From Microbacterium testaceum (lineage in GTDB: Bacteria; Actinomycetota; Actinomycetes; Actinomycetales; Microbacteriaceae): a stretch of DNA of 64,000 bases. The position numbers and the translations under genes were made by a program. The notes under the pieces are model-generated. The model had not been told where the DNA came from. It worked only from the letters and a program-made list of their open reading frames with translations, and did not search any database. Positions 39,581 to 47,921 of this stretch are shown here, in pieces. Numbering within the stretch: the stretch's first letter is position 1; each line of letters begins with the position of its first letter. The DNA is taken from positions 61,695 through 125,694 of the forward strand of contig NZ_QDFT01000006.1 of assembly GCF_003075375.1 (NCBI RefSeq), given 5' to 3'.

Positions 39581-39800
39581 CTGCCCCACGTGAGGGAACC
39601 GGTTCTCGTCGTCCCGTCCAAAATGCCCCCACCACCGTGGCGTTCTCCTGTCTTTCCCTGTCTGTGCGGGCGTGTCGGAGAGCTTGCACCGCCCCACGTG
39701 AGGCAATCGTCTCTCGTCGTTCTGCCCTGGATGGTGCGCCACCACCGTGGCGTTGTCGTGTCCTGCGCTCCCTGAGCGGGCTTGTTGCAGCGCTCCCACT
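39581..39800. repeat. Degenerate ~109-base direct repeat with parS-like CACGTGA core
   Basis: Two copies can be aligned: GCCCCACGTGAGG at 39583 and 39691, and CACCACCGTGGCGTT at about 39630 and 39740, with related sequence between (CTCGTCGT, TGTC, GCGGGC). The period is 108 to 110 bases. A weaker third copy may lie near 40010-40100. Each copy contains CACGTGA, the centre of parS, without the flanking TTT/AAA arms. Confidence 0.6.
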
Positions 39801-40260
39801 GCTCTGCTTTCGCACACAGGGCGACGTGTGGATGTGCGTACGCATGATATGTCCGGGAGTGGGTCGATGAATCGCAGACGCTTGTTCGCTCTCAGAGCCA
39901 CGCTTCGACACGCACCCGGCGCCCCGGGAGTGGACACGGCAGTCCCCCACCAAGCTGGCTTGTTCCCGAACCTCGTCACTCGTGACCAGTGCGTTCCGCG
40001 GGCGTCCGCTGTGTCTTCACGAGGGACCAGACCTCTTCCCTCGGAATGGCGGTTCACGGGCGTCCTCACGCTCTCTCGAAAGCTCTTGCAATCGCGCCGA
40101 CCAACACGGCCACGAGATCGCTGGGTCACGAATGTGGGTCGGTGCCGTGGGCTGGCCTGATCACGGACAGGCTGGTGACGACGCATCGGGTCGGCGGCGG
40201 TTCGCCGCTCGAGGTGGCTCGCGACGCTCCGTCGTGGTGTGCGCCGGCGCACGCGGTCGA

Positions 40261-40276
40261 TGTTTCACGTGAAACG
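40261..40276. promoter_or_regulatory. parS site 2 (TGTTTCACGTGAAACG)
   Basis: 15 of 16 match to the parS consensus, with the final base changed. The central TTTCACGTGAAA is intact. It lies 1.5 kb after site 1 and 476 bases before site 3. Confidence 0.95.
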
Positions 40277-40736
40277 CAACAATGGCGTCGCTGTCGGTGG
40301 ACCTACGAGGGGTTCGGATGCTTCACGGCAGACAGGTCCGACGGTGGCGGGCGCGTACGATCCGGGGGCGTGCGGTGCGTGGTGCATCGGAACCGGTCCC
40401 TTGATAGTCGATGCGAGTCTCGAGCACCAGTAGCGTTCGGCAAGGTGCGCTGAGGCATCATCTGCAGACTCGTTTGGGTGGTGCGATATTGGCGACTATC
40501 CGCACGCTTATGTGTGCCGTCGTGTCATGCAAAGAGGCGGCGGGTTACGTTGCAGTCGTCGGTTCGCGAGTGGAGTTCACGGACGGGGTAGCTGGTGCGC
40601 GGGAGAGTGCATCTCTCGGCGGTGTTTTGCGGAGGAGCAATTCTCACCGCATGGGACCTTCGCGTCACCGTACCCCTGTTCGACGGCTGCGGGCGGGAGT
40701 GGCTGCGCATGGCGAGCCGCCATCGACACGAACCGA

Positions 40737-40752
40737 TGTTTCACGTGGAACA
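40737..40752. promoter_or_regulatory. parS site 3 (TGTTTCACGTGGAACA)
   Basis: 15 of 16 match, but the single change breaks the dyad core (GAA to GGA in the right half), so it may bind ParB less well than the others. Confidence 0.88.
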
Positions 40753-41257
40753 TTGCATCTGAGTGCCGGGATTCGGCGTATCCAGCCACTCGACGCCATT
40801 TGGTGTTCCCGCGCTTCGGACGAGGGTCCGCTCTGCCCAGTGCAGAAGTAGCGCATATCGGGGTGTCGTAGGTGCCCTGAGGGGGCTCGGCGTTCTGACG
40901 TAGATCTGTCCACCGCATCCCTCGCGCTACCCGCCCCAAAACTGAAGGGCGGGCTCTTTGAGTCTGTCGATGCTCGCGGGCTCGTCGAAAACGGCGGGAG
41001 CTGTGTGTCTCGCGAGCCTCGACGCCGGTACGAGCCCGCCCGGCGGCGGCGTCGCCGTACTCACTACCAACCTCCGTGGGGCGCTGACGCCAGACGCGCC
41101 TGCGCTTAGGCACCAGCGGCCGAGCGTATGAGGAAGTTTTCACCCTGCCTCCCGGTCACTTCCGCCAAGCCCCAGGACATAATGAGGTTGGCCACTGAGT
41201 CGCGACCGTCATGCGCCTGTCCGCGCGATGGGGTGTCATCAAACGAGGATGCGCCCA

Positions 41258-41273
41258 TGTTTCACGTGAAACA
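41258..41273. promoter_or_regulatory. parS site 4 (perfect consensus)
   Basis: TGTTTCACGTGAAACA, a perfect 16-base palindromic match to consensus parS, in the middle of the gene-free field. Confidence 0.97.
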
Positions 41274-41624
41274 TGACGAGGTCCATCCACAACAGGTTGC
41301 CCAGCGTGAAGCAGTAGCCATGGACATAGTCGAGCTCTGCGCGCGCAAAGGCCATGGAGCTCTGCTGTCCGCCGGCGGATCCGCAGGACCCGGGAGGCGG
41401 CATGCGACGCATGGGGCGCGCTCTGTCTTGGGATCGGATACTGAGCTGGCGCCCCGCAGCTTGAGATGGACGAGGCCAATTCCTCGGTCCGCGCGCCAGG
41501 TACGGCTCGTGACGGGCTGTACGGATGTCAGATCACAATGCGAACGCACGGATGCGGTCACAATGGTCCCATTGCTGCTTCGATGACGGGCGGTGCGCTC
41601 GGCCAACGGAGGATGTTGTGCCTA

Positions 41625-41640
41625 TGTTTCACGTGAAACG
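41625..41640. promoter_or_regulatory. parS site 5 (TGTTTCACGTGAAACG)
   Basis: 15 of 16 match to consensus, identical to site 2 in sequence. It lies 367 bases after site 4. Confidence 0.95.
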
Positions 41641-42389
41641 GCGGTCGGCGTGCCTGCCAGGCGTCCCGATGGACCGGGAGGAATGTCACCGTCGGCGCCA
41701 TCAGACTCGTGGTGGTGACGACGTCGAAACGTCTGACCACTCTCCAGGTGAGGGTTTCGTGCGGCATCGCGGTCGGTTGGTCGATCCCACGTCCAGCCTG
41801 CGCGGGCCTTCTGAATGGCGACGTGGCTGTTAACCGGGAGAGCTCCGCTTACCCTGCGCGGGTGGGCCCAGAGGGTGGGGGCCCGGTTGCTTCTTCGTCG
41901 ACTCAGGGCGGGGATGCCATCCGTTCGAACCGCCGTTGCCAACCGCCCTGTCTCCCCCAAGGGCGCCATTGAGCCCCACCAATGCGGCCGTTGAGGCCGC
42001 CGCACTATTCATGCTGCCCGCTCCTGGCGGGGCCGGGTGAAGCGAGTTTTCGCGCCGAGATGGCGTGTCGTGGGCCTGATGGCCGACAAGCCGACATCGT
42101 GATGGCGCCGACGTGTCGGGCGCCGAGGCGCAGGTGCACTTCGAGTCAGAGGGTGCCAATCAGGTAGTCAACCGTCACCGCTCCCATAAGGCGTTCGCGG
42201 GGACGCGGAGCGGAATCGACGTCTCTATCCCCTAGGTAGGCGGTGCTCCTGACTGGCGCACTTCACGACGCTTGCGACGCCCATGAACGCGGTGGAGCAC
42301 TCGTAGTCTGCCTTGTAGGCGGCCTCACCTAACGGTGCAGCGCGCTCCACAGGGAGCTCATCCTCACGGTCAATGTCCGACCGGACGGG

Positions 42390-42419
42390 TAGACTGAGCG
42401 AGTTCGCGACGGTGAGAGG
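42390..42419 (+). promoter_or_regulatory. parA promoter -10 (TAGACT) and ribosome-binding site
   Basis: TAGACT at 42390-42395 fits an actinobacterial -10 box, with a weak CGGTCA 17 bases upstream as -35. GAGAGG at 42414-42419 is a ribosome-binding site candidate ten bases before GTG 42430. If this promoter is used, the ATG at 42373 is upstream of the transcript start and cannot be the parA start. Confidence 0.5.
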
Positions 42420-42429
42420 TGTGTTTCAC

Positions 42430-43346
<917 letters not shown>

Positions 43347-43347
<1 letters not shown>

Positions 43348-44312
43348 TGGCGAAGAGGACCGGACTGGGCCGCGGTATCGGCGCCCTGATCCCCACGGCG
43401 GAACCGTCCGAAGCGCGTCCGGTGGACGTCTTCTTCCCGGATGCCGGAGCGACGGCGCAGAGCGACGCAGATCGGACCCCCAGCACCGCCGAGGCCGACC
43501 TCGTCAGCGTGCCGGGCGCGCGACTGATCCACGTCGACCCAAAGTCGATCGTGCCGAACCCCCGCCAGCCGCGGACGCACTTCGATCCTGACGACCTCGC
43601 TGAGCTCATCCACTCGGTGCGCGAATTCGGAGTCCTGCAGCCGGTGGTCGTGCGCGATAAGGGCGACGGCACCTACGAGCTCATCATGGGCGAGCGGCGC
43701 ACGCGAGCGTCGCGCGAAGCCGGTCTCGACACCATCCCCGCGGTCGTGCGCGAGACGGACGACGAGTACCTCCTACGGGACGCCCTGCTCGAAAACCTGC
43801 ACCGCTCGCAGCTCAACCCCCTCGAAGAGGCCTCGGCGTACCAGCAGCTGCTCGAGGACTTCGGCATCACGCAAGAAGAGCTGGCGACCCGCATCGGGCG
43901 TTCCCGACCGCAGATCAGTAACACGATCCGTCTGCTGAAGCTACCGGTGCCCGTTCAGCAGCGCGTGGCCGCCGGCGTCCTGAGCGCGGGGCATGCGCGC
44001 GCGATCCTCTCACTCGACGACCCGCGCGAAATGCAGAAGCTCGCGGACAAGATCGTCAACGAGGATCTGTCGGTCCGCGCCGCCGAGGCGGCCGCGAAGA
44101 TGCCCGGTGTCGCGCCGGTCCGGCAGAAGCCCACGGCCGGATCGCGCCGGTCGGGACTCGACGACGTCGCCGACCGGTTGGGCGACCGGCTCGACACCAA
44201 GGTGAGAGTGTCCCTGAACGCCAAAAAAGGCCAGATCAGCATCGATTTCGCCAGTACCCAGGATCTCAATCGCATTCTCGCCGCGCTGGGTGAAGACGGG
44301 TACACCGGCTGA
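43347..44312 (+). CDS. parB: Chromosome partitioning protein ParB (CTPase)
   Basis: A 321-residue parS-binding CTPase clamp. N terminus RTGLGRGIGALIP contacts ParA in the family. The CTP-binding boxes are visible as GERRTRAS (near residue 117) and ENLHRSQLNPLEEA. The helix-turn-helix TQEELATRIGRSRPQISNTIRLL reads parS. A linker and a C-terminal dimerisation domain with ISIDFASTQDLNRIL follow. The ATG overlaps the parA stop. The clustered parS sites just upstream are its expected loading sites. Confidence 0.97.
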
Positions 44313-44370
44313 CGATCGCCTTCTCGCGGCGAGCGAACGCCCGACGCCCCTCGGTGTCGGTGGGGCGACG

Positions 44371-44376
44371 TACCCT
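44371..44376 (+). promoter_or_regulatory. -10 box TACCCT before the gene at 44383 (leaderless)
   Basis: TACCCT is followed by six bases and then GTG 44383, the same geometry as other leaderless starts in this window. The box lies in the 70-base gap after parB. Confidence 0.5.
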
Positions 44377-44382
44377 GGATCA

Positions 44383-44730
44383 GTGACTGCGAACGATGAC
44401 AACCTGCGCCGTCGCGCCAGCCTCGAACTCCTGCGCGCCGAAGCCTCCGACGAGCTCGCCGTCCTGATCCACGAGCGCTTGCGCGGGGGTGAGGACCCGT
44501 GGGACTTCATGGAAGACCTCCCCAGCGTGGACGAACTCGTCGTCCTGACCCTGCGCGCCGAGAACATCGCCGAGAACGGTGGAGTCCGACCCAATCGGTC
44601 GCGCAACTACCGCGTCCTCCGGCAGATCGCTCTGCAGTACCCACCCCTCACTCGCGCTGTGTGGCGCATTCTGGGCGAAGAGGAGCCTCACCGGCGCTGG
44701 GACGCCAGCGTGCGTCTCGACGCGTCCTGA
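44383..44730 (+). CDS. Small acidic protein of unknown function downstream of parB
   Basis: A 115-residue protein with no recognised domain. It is helical and charged: LRRRASLELLRAEASDELAVLIHERLRGG, then WDFMEDLPSVDELVVLTLRAENIAENGG and a C-terminal RNYRVLRQIALQYPPLTRAVWRILGEEE (patterns rather than exact domains). GTG 44383 is chosen because a TACCCT box lies six bases before it and homology-like composition starts there. In M. tuberculosis this interval holds cwlM and Rv3916c, which are not present here. The function is unknown. Confidence 0.7.
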   Translation: MTANDDNLRRRASLELLRAEASDELAVLIHERLRGGEDPWDFMEDLPSVDELVVLTLRAENIAENGGVRPNRSRNYRVLRQIALQYPPLTRAVWRILGEEEPHRRWDASVRLDAS

Positions 44731-44807
44731 GGTCGTACAGGGGCTCGCACACCACACTTGGGGTCGGCGACCCACCGCCGGCGCAGGACGGCGGCATCCG
44801 GATATGG

Positions 44808-44843
44808 GAAAGGACCCCGGCACCGAAGTGCCGGGGTCCTTTC
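44808..44843. terminator. Strong intrinsic terminator between converging trxA and the unknown gene
   Basis: GAAAGGACCCCGGCAC, a CGAA loop and GTGCCGGGGTCCTTTC form a perfect 16-bp stem. It sits 13 bases beyond the trxA stop and about 80 bases beyond the rightward gene, so it can end both transcripts. Confidence 0.93.
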
Positions 44844-44855
44844 TCGAAGAGGGTG

Positions 44856-45179
44856 TCAGCCGATGAACGGCGCGAGGTCCTGCTCGAGCGCGTACTTGGG
44901 CTTGGCGCCGATGATGGTCGTCTTGACCTCACCGCCCTGGAAGACCTTCATCGCCGGGATCGACGTGATCTGGTACTTCATGGCCAGATCGGGGTTCTCG
45001 TCGACGTTGAGCTTCAGGATCGTGATCTTGCCCGAGTTCTCGTTCTGGATCTCGTCCAGGACGGGGGCGACCATGCGACACGGTCCACACCACTCGGCCC
45101 AGAAGTCCACGAGAACGGGTCCGTCGGCCTGCAGAACGTCCTGCTCGAACGTCGCGGAGGTCGTCGCCTTGGCGGTCAT
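44856..45179 (-). CDS. trxA: Thioredoxin
   Basis: A 107-residue redox protein. The active site WCGPC lies in FWAEWCGPCRMVAPVLDEI and the cis-Pro loop in SIPAMKVFQGG. It reduces protein disulfides with electrons from TrxB, which is encoded upstream on the same strand. AAGGAG is near the ATG. It lies between trxB and the parB unit, as in mycobacteria (trxC). Confidence 0.97.
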   Translation of the reverse strand: MTAKATTSATFEQDVLQADGPVLVDFWAEWCGPCRMVAPVLDEIQNENSGKITILKLNVDENPDLAMKYQITSIPAMKVFQGGEVKTTIIGAKPKYALEQDLAPFIG

Positions 45180-45238
45180 TTTTTCTCCTTAGATGAGATC
45201 GTCTTGTGTGAAAACGCCGGTCGCGGCGGATTTGTTCC

Positions 45239-46225
45239 TCAGACCACCGCGGCGTCGGGAAGACCCTCGATGGGGCTCTCGGCGACGGCGGGCTCGCCCG
45301 CCTCGCCCCGAGCGGCGAGGAAGTGCTCGACGTCGAGGGCGGCGACGGTACCACTGCCCGCGGCGGTGATCGCCTGGCGGTAGGTGGGGTCGATGACGTC
45401 ACCGGCGGCGAAGACACCCTCGACCGAGGTGCGCGAGGAGCGGCCGTCGACCCAGATGGTGCCCTGGTCCGTCAGCTCGAGCTTGTCGTGCACCAGGTGG
45501 GTGCGGGGGTCGTTGCCGATCGCGACGAACAGGCCGTCGAGCGGGAGCTCGCGGGTGCTGTCGTCGACGGTGGAGCGCAGACGCACGCCGTTGACCGCGT
45601 CATCACCCAGGATCTCGTCGACGGCGCTGTTCCAGATGAACTCGATCTTGGGGTTCGCGAACGCGCGCTCCTGCATGATCTTGGAGGCGCGGAGCGAGTC
45701 CTTGCGGTGGATGACGTAGACCTTGGATGCGAACTTGGTGAGGAAGTTCGCCTCTTCCATGGCCGAGTCGCCACCGCCGACGACCGCGATCGTCCGGTCG
45801 CGGAAGAAGAAGCCGTCGCACGTCGCGCACCACGAGACACCGCGGCCCGACAAGCGGTCTTCGCCCTCGAGACCGAGCTTGCGGTAGGCGGAACCGGTCG
45901 CGTAGATGACCGAAACGCCCTCTTCGACCTTGCCGCTGCCGAGGGTGACCTTCTTGACGGGACCGTCGAGCTCGAGCGAGACGACGTCGTCGTAGAGCAC
46001 CTCGGCGCCGAAGCGCTCGGCCTGCGCCTGCATCTTGGCCATGAGGTCGGGGCCCTGGATGCCGTCGGGGAAGCCGGGGAAGTTCTCGACCTCGGTCGTG
46101 TTCATGAGGTCGCCGCCGGCCTCGACCGAACTCGCGACGACGAGCGGCGCGAGGTTGGCGCGGGCCGCGTAGATGGCAGCCGTGTAGCCGGCGGGGCCGG
46201 ATCCGATGATGATGACGTGACGCAC
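45239..46225 (-). CDS. trxB: Thioredoxin-disulfide reductase
   Basis: A 328-residue FAD/NADPH enzyme that reduces thioredoxin. FAD motif GSGPAGYTAAIYAARA at the N terminus, the redox pair in WCATCDGFFF, NADPH motif VVGGGDSAMEEA and the closing FAAGDVIDP. GTG 46225 is selected because the family starts RHVIIIGSGPAG; a longer in-frame extension (to 46426) crosses into the murJ gap. It is followed by trxA. Confidence 0.97.
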   Translation of the reverse strand: MRHVIIIGSGPAGYTAAIYAARANLAPLVVASSVEAGGDLMNTTEVENFPGFPDGIQGPDLMAKMQAQAERFGAEVLYDDVVSLELDGPVKKVTLGSGKVEEGVSVIYATGSAYRKLGLEGEDRLSGRGVSWCATCDGFFFRDRTIAVVGGGDSAMEEANFLTKFASKVYVIHRKDSLRASKIMQERAFANPKIEFIWNSAVDEILGDDAVNGVRLRSTVDDSTRELPLDGLFVAIGNDPRTHLVHDKLELTDQGTIWVDGRSSRTSVEGVFAAGDVIDPTYRQAITAAGSGTVAALDVEHFLAARGEAGEPAVAESPIEGLPDAAVV

Positions 46226-46298
46226 GGTAGCGCGTTCCCTTCGTTGATTCCGCCGGATGAAACCCATGCTAGCCCCGGGATATTCCGCGGCCCGGGGG

Positions 46299-47921
46299 CT
46301 AGCGCTTGGGGAGGAAGCGTCGCCCGAGGGCGAGCGCCGGCGCCAGTTCCGGGGTGCGGAACAGGGCCAGGATGCCGAGGTACACGGCGAGGACGACGGT
46401 TCCCACCAGCGCGGCTCCCAGGGCACCCCAGAGCTTGTCCGAGGCGAGCCACCCGGTCGTGCCGCCGCAGAGCAGGACGACGCCCCACCCCGCCGCAGCC
46501 GCCGGGACGGCGACGAGGACGAAGCGGAGGAGTTGCGGCATCCATTCCCGAATGCCGATGCCGCCCAGGCGACGGTCGAGGATGACGGTCGCGATGACGA
46601 CCTGCACGACGCTCGAGAAGGACTGGCCCAGCGCCACGGCGGCCGCGAGCTGCGTGATCGGGATGACCCCGGCGGAGGCGGCTGCGCCGGCGGCCAGGGC
46701 GGTCACCGCGACCAGGGCGCCCTGGACGAGGGTGAAGAAGAACGGTGTGCGGGTGTCGTTGTACGCGTAGAAGGTGCGCTGGATGACGAACAGCACCGCG
46801 AGCGGTAGCAGGCAGACCAGGAAGCACAGCAGCAGCGGGGCGGCCGCGAGGGCTTCGTCGGCGCCGTTGGTGAAGACGCGGGTGGCCGGGACCGCGGCGA
46901 TCGCGAGAGCGGCCGTGGCGGCGACGATGAAGAGACCCAGGACGCGGATGCTGCGGACGATGTCGGCCTTGACCTCGTCATGGCGCTCGGCGGCCGCGTG
47001 CTCGCTCAACTGCGTGAAGTAGGGCGTCCCGATCGAGAGCACGATGATCGAGTACGGCAGCATGAACACCAGCCAGGCGTTCTGCGACGCGATGATGGCG
47101 GGCCCGGTGCCCGACGCACCCGACAGCACGCGGGTCTGCACGATCCCGGCGAGCTGACCGACGATCACCATCAGGAATGTCCATCCGGCCAGTCGCCCGA
47201 TGTGGCGCAGACCCACACCGCGCCAGCGGAAGTCGGGGCGCAACTGCAGACCGGCGCGACGCCAGAAGACCAGCAGCACGATGGTCTGCAGGACGATGCC
47301 GCCCGTGGCGACCCCGCCCAGCATGCCGATCATCGTCGGCGTCCACTGCACGACGTCGGGGCTGGGTCCGCCGAAGATCAACAGGAAGGCGCCGAAACCG
47401 ACGATCGAGACGAGGTTGTTGACGATCGGCGCCCAGGTGTACGGCCCGAACACCTTGCGGGCGTTCAGGATCTCGCCGAGCAGCGCGTACAGGCCGTAGA
47501 AGAAGACCTGCGGCAGGCACCAGTAGGCGAAGGCCGTGGCGAGGGCGATCTGGTCGGGCTGCACCTTGGCGGGGTCGATGTAGATCGTCACGATGAACGG
47601 CGCCGCGATCATCGCCAGAGCGGTCGCGGCCAGAAGGATGACGGTGCCGAGCGTGAACAGCTTCGACACGAACGCCCGACCGCCGTCGGCGTGCGCCGCG
47701 GCCTTGACGATCTGGGGAACGATGACCGCGGTGAGCACACCCGTCGAGATGACCGTGTAGATGTTGTTCGGCAGCTGGTTCGCGAGGCCGAAGGCGTCGC
47801 CGGCCGCGGTCCCCACCGAGCCGACGATCGCGACGAGCACGATCGTGCGCAGCAGCCCGCTCACCCGCGAGACGATGGTTCCGGCTCCGATGAGCACGCT
47901 CGCCCGTCCGATACTGCTCAC
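46299..47921 (-). CDS. murJ: Lipid II flippase MurJ
   Basis: A 540-residue membrane protein with about 14 transmembrane helices that moves lipid II across the membrane. Opening RASVLIGAGTIVSRVSGLLR and the ANQLPNNIYTVISTGVLTAV stretch are typical of MurJ/MviN, as are VPQIVKAA and the repeated gating Pro/Arg positions. Unlike mycobacterial MviN, no C-terminal pseudokinase or periplasmic domain is attached. GTG 47921 overlaps the DUF6049 stop (GTGA). FhaA, encoded at 10.4 kb, may read its phosphorylation state in relatives. Confidence 0.95.
   Translation of the reverse strand: MSSIGRASVLIGAGTIVSRVSGLLRTIVLVAIVGSVGTAAGDAFGLANQLPNNIYTVISTGVLTAVIVPQIVKAAAHADGGRAFVSKLFTLGTVILLAATALAMIAAPFIVTIYIDPAKVQPDQIALATAFAYWCLPQVFFYGLYALLGEILNARKVFGPYTWAPIVNNLVSIVGFGAFLLIFGGPSPDVVQWTPTMIGMLGGVATGGIVLQTIVLLVFWRRAGLQLRPDFRWRGVGLRHIGRLAGWTFLMVIVGQLAGIVQTRVLSGASGTGPAIIASQNAWLVFMLPYSIIVLSIGTPYFTQLSEHAAAERHDEVKADIVRSIRVLGLFIVAATAALAIAAVPATRVFTNGADEALAAAPLLLCFLVCLLPLAVLFVIQRTFYAYNDTRTPFFFTLVQGALVAVTALAAGAAASAGVIPITQLAAAVALGQSFSSVVQVVIATVILDRRLGGIGIREWMPQLLRFVLVAVPAAAAGWGVVLLCGGTTGWLASDKLWGALGAALVGTVVLAVYLGILALFRTPELAPALALGRRFLPKR

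Larger units (their letters stand above)
37992..42429. other. Gene-free parS region (~4.4 kb) between rsmG and parA
   Basis: No frame here has plausible coding character: the open frames are short, overlap on both strands, are rich in Arg, Ser and Pro, and lack ribosome-binding sites or recognisable domains. Base composition drops: a hand count of 40501-40560 gives 36/60 G+C, whereas a pcnA stretch (52681-52740) gives 47/60. Six parS sites lie between 38769 and 42437. A degenerate ~109-base repeat lies at 39581-39800. Promoter-like TANNNT words occur, but none leads to a convincing gene. The region is best read as a centromere-like ParB loading zone. Confidence 0.8.

Noticed and set aside
39581..39800. 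CRISPR-like repeat
   Set aside because: Only two long degenerate copies at ~109 bases. There are no short identical repeats with spacers and no cas genes.
39255..41143. Several 100-230-codon frames on both strands in the parS field
   Set aside because: They overlap one another, are full of Arg, Ser, Pro and His, have no ribosome-binding sites, and some read through parS (giving FHVKH or HVSRET). They are best seen as chance frames.
41830..42159. Minus-strand frame with a Gly/Asn/Ala-rich middle, looked like a glycine-rich small protein
   Set aside because: No start signal, no relatives recognised, and the lower-GC context matches the rest of the non-coding field.
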